Virus record (IMG/VR): IMGVR_UViG_3300030329_003332
Span: 1 to 31,346 of that record
Length of the DNA: 31,346 nt
Reading direction: 5' to 3' (one strand)
Source: a virus
This document shows positions 22,926 to 28,108 of this stretch, piece after piece. Numbering within the stretch: the stretch's first letter is position 1; each line of letters begins with the position of its first letter. The notes under the pieces are model-generated. The model saw nothing but the letters and a program-made list of their open reading frames with translations, did not search any database and had not been told where the DNA came from. The position numbers and the translations under genes were made by a program.

Positions 22926-23149
22926 AGCCCAAGTAGTCTAGGAGGAGCATCTTGGGCTGTTGTTATATCTAACTTAAAGACTGTTTACTTCGTCCAAGGG
23001 ACTTGCCCTTGAGGCTTATAGCATTCAGCTCCTGTATATAGTATTGTCGCAGTTTCCTGAGAAGAGCTCCGAGAGTCCTAGGACCTCTGTCGTTTATCTA
23101 CTTGAGTGCTTTGTCCAACTACATACTATTACCAACCCTGCTAAGGGCT
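22926..23149 (-). ncRNA. structured RNA element D in the leader of the HNH gene
   Basis: The 250-base spacer contains several stems in minus-strand RNA: a hairpin AGCCCU-UAGC-AGGGUU (23134-23149) overlapping the preceding stop codon, a long-range AUAGUAU/AUACUAU helix (23038-23044 with 23123-23129), CAAGGG-CAAGU-CCCUUG (22995-23011), a GAAA-loop CAG/CUG mini-hairpin near 23050-23060, and a final AGCCCAAG/CUUGGGCU stem (22926-22933 with 22951-22958) before the 19-base leader. The pairs are mostly Watson-Crick, so the strand is inferred from the adjacent genes. Confidence 0.45.
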
Positions 23150-23329
23150 AGGAATGTCTAATCTATTAAGTATATCTTGCTTTAAAGCTGCTAACTGTGA
23201 CTTTATATTAGATGTAGAAGCAATTATCGTACAAAGACTTGAGTCTAAGTCTGATAGCTCTTTATCTAATTTATCTATCTCAGTTAACATTCTATGTTTC
23301 AAGACATTTAAGTTTATTTCTTTACTCAT
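23141..23329 (-). CDS. 62-residue coiled-coil protein
   Basis: Starts MSKEINLNVLKHRMLTEIDK. A regular heptad pattern with Leu/Ile runs from about 5 to 57, so it should form a coiled coil. Its ATG overlaps the TGA of the membrane microprotein upstream (ATGA), suggesting coupled translation and possibly a joint function. It has the same size class and layout as small spanin-like or holin-associated pairs, but there is no lipobox or signal sequence. Confidence 0.65.
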   Translation of the reverse strand: MSKEINLNVLKHRMLTEIDKLDKELSDLDSSLCTIIASTSNIKSQLAALKQDILNRLDIPSP

Positions 23330-23451
23330 ACTGCTACCGCCATTAAGAACTTAATCATACCTATTGTAAGCAAGGCACAGAATCCAGCTGCTATTAAGTG
23401 TAGTAGATAAGTACAGTAGTTAAGTATTATATCTAATGGGTCTCTATTCAT
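23326..23451 (-). CDS. 41-residue membrane microprotein
   Basis: Starts MNRDPLDIILNYCTYLLHLI and has one long hydrophobic stretch from about residue 8 to 41 with a small-residue-rich centre (AAGFCALLTIG). Strong AAGGAG site 6 bases before ATG. It overlaps the next gene by ATGA. It is very likely a single- or double-pass inner-membrane peptide; role unknown (host membrane modulation or superinfection exclusion are possibilities). Confidence 0.72.
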   Translation of the reverse strand: MNRDPLDIILNYCTYLLHLIAAGFCALLTIGMIKFLMAVAV

Positions 23452-23460
23452 GTTATCTCC

Positions 23461-23775
23461 TTAGTTTTTAAGTAAATCATCTATATTTAAAAGTCTATTT
23501 ACAGAGAAGTCCTGAGTTTTTATTACATGTTCTTGTAGCTTTAAGAATGCCTCAAATCTATCTTCAATAGACAATCCCTCAAGATATTCATCAGATATAT
23601 CTCCATCTAATCCAATACGAAGCCATTTAGTAATAGTAGAGTACATATTCTTTATACCTATCATCTCGCCATCACTATCAGTTTCATATTGTAGACTGTC
23701 TAACATACTATCTTTCTCATCAAGAGATAAGTCTCTCAATTTAATCTTTAGTCCACTTTTGAGTTTAAATCTCAT
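23461..23775 (-). CDS. 104-residue hypothetical protein
   Basis: I place the start at MRFKLKSGLKIKLRDLSLDE with AAGGAG upstream; a longer in-frame extension covers structured spacer E and is rejected. It is acidic and helical with a segment LSLDEKDSMLDSLQYETDSD. It resembles small phage proteins that lie before tail or replication genes, but no family is recognised. Its start is preceded by the 19-base leader repeat shared with the HNH gene. Confidence 0.65.
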   Translation of the reverse strand: MRFKLKSGLKIKLRDLSLDEKDSMLDSLQYETDSDGEMIGIKNMYSTITKWLRIGLDGDISDEYLEGLSIEDRFEAFLKLQEHVIKTQDFSVNRLLNIDDLLKN

Positions 23776-23779
23776 GTTG

Positions 23780-23798
23780 TCTCCTTGTTTATTTATCC
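23780..23798 (-). repeat. 19-base leader repeat, copy 2 (before the 104-residue gene)
   Basis: Identical to 22895-22913, including the AAGGAGA ribosome binding site. It lies between the final hairpin of element E and the start codon. Confidence 0.8.
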
Positions 23799-23809
23799 TG
23801 TTAGTTATT

Positions 23810-24028
23810 AGAGGGACAGTCAGGTTGAGTGTGTCGACTATCCCTCTTACTCTCACCATTTGTCTCGTAGGATGGTATCCCAAACACATTGGTGTTTCCC
23901 CAAGAGAGTATTAATTTTGTGGGACAAGTGTTCTGCTGCATTATGAACTTTGAGCGTAGTCTGCAAGCACCACGACTTACCGAGCCCTAATGTCCCTTGG
24001 TAACCAAATCATAAGACGCTAGCCTTAT
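23810..24028 (-). ncRNA. structured RNA element E: stop-codon hairpin, pseudoknot, three-way junction and 12-bp hairpin
   Basis: Read 5' to 3' on the minus strand: hairpin AUAAGGC-UAGC-GUCUUAU (24011-24028); an H-type pseudoknot layout UUACC/GGUAA (23999-24003 with 23977-23981) and GGGACA/UGUCCC (23991-23996 with 23921-23926) enclosing a 6-bp hairpin (23955-23974); a three-way junction with closing UACUCUC/GAGAGUA (23848-23854, 23904-23910) and arms AAACAC/GUGUUU (23882-23897) and ACCAU/AUGGU (23855-23876); then a 12-bp hairpin (23810-23821 with 23836-23847). In the 12-bp and the 6-bp hairpin a G-U pair on the minus strand is a mismatch on the plus strand. This is the most elaborate of the folded spacers. 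Confidence 0.6.
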
Positions 24029-24030
24029 AA

Positions 24031-24162
24031 TTATCCTATTAATATCCTTATTATAAAGTATGAGACTATTAAGCCTAGTACTGTGTTAACGTCTGTTAAG
24101 AACAATAAGATAGCCCTTAAATCGTTAAATAAATTGATGTAACACTCTTTAAAATGATTCAT
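24031..24162 (-). CDS. 43-residue membrane microprotein
   Basis: I place the start at MNHFKECYINLFNDLRAILL, with GAGG 6 bases upstream; a longer frame overlaps the preceding gene. Hydrophobic from about residue 17 to the end (LLFLTDVNTVLGLIVSYFII), so one or two membrane helices with the N-terminus outside the hydrophobic core. Its stop lies next to the UAGC-loop hairpin that opens element E. Function unknown. Confidence 0.6.
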   Translation of the reverse strand: MNHFKECYINLFNDLRAILLFLTDVNTVLGLIVSYFIIRILIG

Positions 24163-24229
24163 ATGATACCTCTCTGTGTTTAAGATACGTTTATATATAA
24201 TAATACTGTCTTTATGTGCGTATAGGAAT

Positions 24230-24257
24230 GGAAGGATGCTAGTGATAACACCCTTCC
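24230..24257 (-). other. 9-bp intergenic hairpin (element F)
   Basis: Between the first and second genes of the minus operon, GGAAGGGUG / CAUCCUUCC pair over 9 positions (one G-U on minus) with a 10-base loop. No U-run follows, so it is not a standard terminator. It may be an attenuator, a processing site or an mRNA stabiliser. Confidence 0.4.
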
Positions 24258-24268
24258 TATTGAGTTGT

Positions 24269-24637
24269 CTATGCAAACAACGAAGTCCTTTGGTCTTGAG
24301 GTACTGCCTCGTACTCTTCAACGGACACAATGCTAGTCGAACAGTCTGGTGAACCAGGTTGTCCTTCTATCTTTGCGAAGGCAACAGTCTTGTTCATCTC
24401 TTGGTAGATAGAGAACTCCTCGTCAGTCATATCATTCTCCCATATAGTAACACTATCTGATTGACTTGCTATTCGTTGCCCACCTATGTAGAAAGAAACA
24501 CTAACATTCCTTTCTTGCCCTAGCACGTTGGCTGTTCCACCCATTTGGGAAGACCAAGCGTATGAGGATTTCTCCTCGCCTGTTGTCTTGTCTACCCAAG
24601 TAATAAGTCGTAAGAATACTTTGATGTATCTATTCAT
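24269..24637 (-). CDS. 122-residue hypothetical protein, first gene of the minus-strand operon
   Basis: Starts MNRYIKVFLRLITWVDKTTG with AAGGAG 7 bases upstream. Beta-rich N-terminal half (YAWSSQMGGTANVLGQE, then VSVSFYIGGQRIASQS), then a helical acidic part ending EAVPQDQRTSLFA. It is the first gene after the divergent promoter region, where phages often place immediate-early host-takeover genes. No family recognised. Confidence 0.65.
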   Translation of the reverse strand: MNRYIKVFLRLITWVDKTTGEEKSSYAWSSQMGGTANVLGQERNVSVSFYIGGQRIASQSDSVTIWENDMTDEEFSIYQEMNKTVAFAKIEGQPGSPDCSTSIVSVEEYEAVPQDQRTSLFA

Positions 24638-24679
24638 TTGGTATCTCCTTGTAATTGTGACATATCTATGTCGTTTGAA

Positions 24680-24720
24680 ATGAAAAATAACGGAATTCTA
24701 TATATGAAAAACCGAATTCT
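24680..24720. repeat. imperfect tandem direct repeat in the divergent region
   Basis: ATGAAAAATAACGGAATTCT (24680-24699) is followed by a shorter copy, ATGAAAAACCGAATTCT (24704-24720), each ending with GAATTCT. It lies within 90 bases of the first minus-strand gene and could be a regulator-binding site. Confidence 0.5.
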
Positions 24721-25147
24721 AGGGGGCTATATAGGTAAATTACTCCACATATCATTTTGCCCCAATTTTTGAAACTAATCTCTTTGTTTTATGTTTTGAC
24801 TATGGCTATATTATCACATTCAAGGAAGTGGTTTTTTAACTATCATCCAAGTGGTACCCCTGAAATGGTTCTGCCAAGTGGATTAGACGTTGGTTTTGCT
24901 CTCCATATAGGATTAAGAGATTTTCACCTACAGCTTCCGAAAATGGTTTTAGTATAAGCTTTGAGTATGGGTCGAGTTGACTTATAGTGGATAAAAGCAG
25001 GATGAGATTGAGATTGTCTTAGAGACTAATTAAGCCGAGCTTTACCGAAGCTATAATGATAAAGGGAACTGGCTCTAGGTGAAGTCTAAAACTCAAGAAT
25101 TTTTAAGGTCCTCAGGGGATACCTGCGTCTAATTTAGATTCGTTCAC

Positions 25148-25167
25148 CAATTTGTTTTTGCAAATTG
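25148..25167. promoter_or_regulatory. 7-bp inverted repeat overlapping the head-operon -35 region
   Basis: CAATTTG-6-CAAATTG is a perfect inverted repeat. It overlaps the -35 box of the promoter at 25158-25186. It could be an operator (for example for the ribbon-helix-helix protein) or a promoter hairpin. Confidence 0.35.
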
Positions 25168-25186
25168 TCTCACATTGATATATATT
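25158..25186 (+). promoter_or_regulatory. sigma70-like promoter candidate for the head operon
   Basis: TTGCAA at 25158-25163, a 17-base spacer and TATATT at 25181-25186 match the host consensus well. The expected start of transcription (about 25192-25194) falls on the ATG of the next gene, which has no ribosome binding site. If it is used, that mRNA would be leaderless. Confidence 0.45.
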
Positions 25187-25192
25187 TAACAT

Positions 25193-25408
25193 ATGTCTAA
25201 ACCCAAAAAAGATAAGTCTAATAATATTATATATAAGCTTGAAGTATGCTATAATCCTGATACTGATGAGGTAGAGTATTTAAAGGAGCAATTAGTAGAA
25301 GATGCATTTGAATTCACTTATGATGTCTCAGGAGTGGATATGTTTGACTATTGGGATGAGGACTCTCTCGATGCAATAGAAGAATCATACGAGATAGGAG
25401 AAACATAA
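25193..25408 (+). CDS. 71-residue acidic hypothetical protein, first gene of head operon
   Basis: Starts MSKPKKDKSNNIIYKLEVCY; the second half is very acidic (DMFDYWDEDSLDAIEESYE). Nothing like a ribosome binding site lies before the ATG; the upstream sequence is AT-rich promoter. It ends in a one-base overlap with TerS (TAATG). Acidic small proteins at the head of packaging operons are usual but unassigned; it may bind DNA-binding proteins. Confidence 0.65.
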   Translation: MSKPKKDKSNNIIYKLEVCYNPDTDEVEYLKEQLVEDAFEFTYDVSGVDMFDYWDEDSLDAIEESYEIGET

Positions 25409-26130
25409 TGAGAAGTTTTAAAGTTAATGGTGCGTTTCATAATGTATACGAGATTAACGAGTCTCCTCCTGTAAAGGCTATAGGCGACTGGCGTAAGGGG
25501 AATATTGGTGATTGGGTAGAGTCAGATGATGGCTGCATTATTCAAGTTCTAAGAAAAGGTAAGATGCTTAGAAAGAATGGTGAGGTTAATTATATAGGTA
25601 CTTGTACTGGTACATTTATTGCAGATAAGAATACTTATATGGATACTATTAAAAGAGATAATATATATTCTTTTGGTGGTAGTAAGACTCCAGAGCAGGT
25701 TGTTCAAAGTAGAGCTGCCTTAACAGCTAACGAAGAATTGTTTGTTCAATATATATCTTCAGGAATGACTCCTGAGGATGCATATGTAAAAGCATTTCCT
25801 ACTAATAATAAGAGGTATGCTAAAGTAAAAAGTGGACATTTAGTAAAAACACAGAGGGTTAAAACAGCTATGAAAGAAGAATTAAAACCATTATGTGATG
25901 AGCTCGGAATTAACGAAACTTATATATTAAAAGGAATTAAGTCCGAAGCTGAATTAGCCGAGAAGGCTGATACTAGGCTTAAAGCTTTATTTAAGTTATC
26001 AGATATAATGGATTTAGAAGACAAGAACGCACCTAAGGTGCAAAGTGCAACTGCTATACAGTTCCAAGGATTCTCTCAGGATATGTTAGAAGGAGCTGAA
26101 CGGCCTAAGAAAATAGAAGGAGGTAAGTAA
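25408..26130 (+). CDS. terS: terminase small subunit with extra N-terminal domain
   Basis: A 240-residue protein. The C-terminal half has the small-terminase helix pattern, starting LTANEELFVQYISSGMTPED then AYVKAFPTNNKRYAKVKSG, with a helix-turn-helix that recognises packaging DNA. The first about 95 residues form an unrelated beta-rich domain with GDWVESDDGCIIQVLRKG and YIGTCTGTFIA, giving a two-domain TerS. It overlaps the 28-residue gene by one base and lies just before TerL. It should form a ring that marks the phage genome and activates the large subunit. The terminase call is strong; the role of the N-terminal domain is unknown. Confidence 0.78.
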   Translation: MRSFKVNGAFHNVYEINESPPVKAIGDWRKGNIGDWVESDDGCIIQVLRKGKMLRKNGEVNYIGTCTGTFIADKNTYMDTIKRDNIYSFGGSKTPEQVVQSRAALTANEELFVQYISSGMTPEDAYVKAFPTNNKRYAKVKSGHLVKTQRVKTAMKEELKPLCDELGINETYILKGIKSEAELAEKADTRLKALFKLSDIMDLEDKNAPKVQSATAIQFQGFSQDMLEGAERPKKIEGGK

Positions 26131-26216
26131 TGCCTAAAGGCAAAGGGACTTATGGTTCAAAGGTCGGTAGACCTAAAAAGAAAAAAGTAATGAAAAAAAG
26201 TAAAGGGAAAAAGTAA
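26130..26216 (+). CDS. 28-residue basic peptide between TerS and TerL
   Basis: Starts MPKGKGTYGSKVGRPKKKKV and ends in a Lys/Ser-rich tail; about half the residues are Lys or Arg. It has a very strong site (AGGAGG, 6 bases before ATG) and overlaps the TerS stop by one base; TerL begins 2 bases after its stop. From memory, similar K/R-rich G-x-Y-G-x-x-x-G-R-P peptides occur in other environmental phages. It probably binds DNA or RNA, but no function is known. Confidence 0.72.
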   Translation: MPKGKGTYGSKVGRPKKKKVMKKSKGKK

Positions 26217-26218
26217 GA

Positions 26219-27775
26219 TTGGCAAATGTAAACTTTAAGAATGTATCTGAGCAAGAAGAAGCATTAGAGCTTGCTAAGAAAGATTTAATTGCATTTGGTA
26301 AATTGTTTTTGCCTGATGATTTCCTTCGAAGTGAAACACCCCCCTTTCATTATGAAATAGCAGATACCATAACAGATATAGAAAAGAAGCAAACTGCAAT
26401 TATATTACCTAGAGGACATGGTAAAACTGTTCTTACTAAATGTGATATATTAAGAGCATTTTGCTTTACCGACACCCCTCTTTTCTACGGCTGGGTATCT
26501 GCTACTGCTAAATTAGCTACTGGTAATATGGACTATATTAAATATCATTTGGAATTCAACGAAAGGATTCAGTATTTCTTTGGGTCCCTCAAAGGTACAA
26601 AGTGGACGGAGACGGATATAGAGACTACGAATGGATGTAAGCTTATTTCCAAATCTAACATTTCTGGTATTCGTGGTGGAGCTAAATTGCATAAAAGATA
26701 TGATTTAATAATACTGGATGACTTTGAAGATGAAAATAATACTATTACCCCAGAAGCTAGAGCAAAAAATTCCAACCTTATCACTGCTGTGGTATTTCCT
26801 GCCCTTGAGCCTCATACTGGTAGGCTACGCATTAATGGTACTCCTGTGCATTTCGACTCTTTTATTAATAACCTTATTGTTAATTATGAAAAATCACTTA
26901 AGCAAAAAGATGATTTCTCTTGGACAGTTATTCTTAAAAAGGCGATAGAGGAAAACGGAACAATGCTATGGAATAGCTGGTTTGGTAAAAAAGAAATGGA
27001 TAGAAAAAAGAAATTCTATGCCGATTCAGGTCAGCCGCATAAGTTCTATCAAGAATATATGATGGAAGTTCAATCAGCTGATGACTCTATGTTTACTCGT
27101 GACCATATACAATATTGGGAAGGTACCTTTATGCATGAAGAAGATTCTGGTATTTCCTTTATAGAAGTAAATGGAGATGTTAAACCTGTAAATGTATTTG
27201 TAGGAGTTGACCCAGCAACTGATAGTGTTAGAAGGGATGCTGATTATAGTGTTATAATTGCAGTCGCTGTTGATTGTGATAACAATCTTTATGTATTAGA
27301 TTATTTAAGAAAAAGAAGTATTCCAGTTTTAGGTATTCCAGGTGAGAATAAAAGAGGTATAGTAGATTATATGTTTGACTATTCTAAATTATATCATCCA
27401 AGTTTGTTTGTAGTAGAGGATACTACTATGTCAAAACCTATATTTCAATCTTTAAGAGCAGAGACTAGAAGGCGTAATGATTTCTCTGTAAGATTTAAAG
27501 AAGAAAAACCTGGAACAAGAATGAGTAAGAGAGATAGAATACAAGAAATACTTGCTCAAAGGTTTGCTATAAAGCAAATTCATATTAAAAAAGAAATGTA
27601 CGATTTAGAACATGAGATAATTACTTTTGGCCCAAGGATGGGTCACGATGATACTATAGATGCATTAGCATATGCATGTAAATATGCAAATCCACCTGTT
27701 GGTATTAATGAAGATAAGCAGACTAAAAGGTATTTTAAAAATACACCCAAACCAAAGTCTTGGGTTATTGCCTAA
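26219..27775 (+). CDS. terL: terminase large subunit (TTG start)
   Basis: A 518-residue DNA-packaging motor. ATPase domain: Walker A P-R-G-H-G-K-T at 64-70, Walker B LIILDDFED at 163-171. Nuclease domain (RNase H-like): D331 in VGVDPATD, E400 in FVVED and the HDDTIDALAYA motif at about 476-486. It pumps DNA into the procapsid and cuts it. The next Met is far inside the protein, after the Walker A, so translation must start at TTG 26219, two bases after the preceding stop, possibly by coupling. The gene is complete. Confidence 0.93.
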   Translation: MANVNFKNVSEQEEALELAKKDLIAFGKLFLPDDFLRSETPPFHYEIADTITDIEKKQTAIILPRGHGKTVLTKCDILRAFCFTDTPLFYGWVSATAKLATGNMDYIKYHLEFNERIQYFFGSLKGTKWTETDIETTNGCKLISKSNISGIRGGAKLHKRYDLIILDDFEDENNTITPEARAKNSNLITAVVFPALEPHTGRLRINGTPVHFDSFINNLIVNYEKSLKQKDDFSWTVILKKAIEENGTMLWNSWFGKKEMDRKKKFYADSGQPHKFYQEYMMEVQSADDSMFTRDHIQYWEGTFMHEEDSGISFIEVNGDVKPVNVFVGVDPATDSVRRDADYSVIIAVAVDCDNNLYVLDYLRKRSIPVLGIPGENKRGIVDYMFDYSKLYHPSLFVVEDTTMSKPIFQSLRAETRRRNDFSVRFKEEKPGTRMSKRDRIQEILAQRFAIKQIHIKKEMYDLEHEIITFGPRMGHDDTIDALAYACKYANPPVGINEDKQTKRYFKNTPKPKSWVIA

Positions 27776-27838
27776 TTTGTGTGTAAATTAAAATGGAGAA
27801 ATATAGAGATTTAAGGTTCATGGAGTCAATAAAAATAA

Positions 27839-28108
27839 ATGGATTTATTTGCAGCAATAGAAAAGTTCGGTGTACCGATTGCCGTAGCAATGGCTTTTGG
27901 TTTCTTTATATGGAAACAAAATAAATACATACAAGATGATTTAACTAAAGACTTGCATGAGAAATTTAACAGATTAGAGGGTATTATAGTAAAACTAATA
28001 GACCAACAGAAAAAAATGCAAATTGAGCAACGTGGAATTGTCAGGTCATACCAAACTCTAATAGATATTATAACACGACTATTTAAAGGTAATAAAGATA
28101 ATGGCTAA
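27839..28108 (+). CDS. small membrane protein with coiled coil, possible holin-like protein
   Basis: An 89-residue protein. A membrane helix lies at about 8-25 (GVPIAVAMAFGFFIWKQ), followed by a charged helix DDLTKDLHEKFNRLEGIIV and a coiled coil to the end. Small proteins of this layout lie next to terminase and portal genes in several podovirus-like phages and are sometimes annotated as holins; nothing here proves lysis function. The ATG lacks a well-spaced ribosome binding site (a GGAG is 13 bases away). It overlaps the portal start by 8 bases. Confidence 0.6.
   Translation: MDLFAAIEKFGVPIAVAMAFGFFIWKQNKYIQDDLTKDLHEKFNRLEGIIVKLIDQQKKMQIEQRGIVRSYQTLIDIITRLFKGNKDNG

Larger units (their letters stand above)
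24638..25192. other. divergent intergenic control region (555 bases)
   Basis: No convincing gene lies here. It separates the minus-strand early operon from the plus-strand head operon, so it must hold promoters for both. It contains a pair of imperfect direct repeats (24680-24720), plus-strand sigma70-like promoter candidates at 24784-24812 (TTGTTT-17-TATATT), 24961-24988 (TTGAGT-16-TATAGT) and 25158-25186 (TTGCAA-17-TATATT), and several hairpins: GUCU-UAG-AGAC, AGCUU-UACCG-AAGCU, CAGG-GGAUA-CCUG and UCUAA-U-UUAGA between about 25015 and 25135, plus a 7-bp inverted repeat at 25148-25167. The hairpin cluster could be the leader RNA of the head operon. Confidence 0.6.

Noticed and set aside
22891-22950. 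N-terminal extension of the HNH gene
   Set aside because: Runs through the final hairpin of element D and lacks a binding site; the ATG at 22890 has AAGGAG.
23776-23889. N-terminal extension of the 104-residue gene
   Set aside because: Covers the 12-bp hairpin and three-way junction of element E; the ATG at 23775 has a strong site.
20263-24030. Group I intron or tRNA genes in the structured spacers
   Set aside because: No group I core motifs and no T-loop (GTTCAA-like) or acceptor arms; spacers lie between complete genes, not inside one.
24757-24957. Plus-strand 66-codon frame in the divergent region
   Set aside because: No ribosome binding site, odd composition, overlaps promoter candidates; treated as non-coding.
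27793-27924. 43-codon plus-strand frame with CTDC overlapping the small membrane protein
   Set aside because: Overlaps in another frame most of the membrane helix; no good binding site; probably chance.
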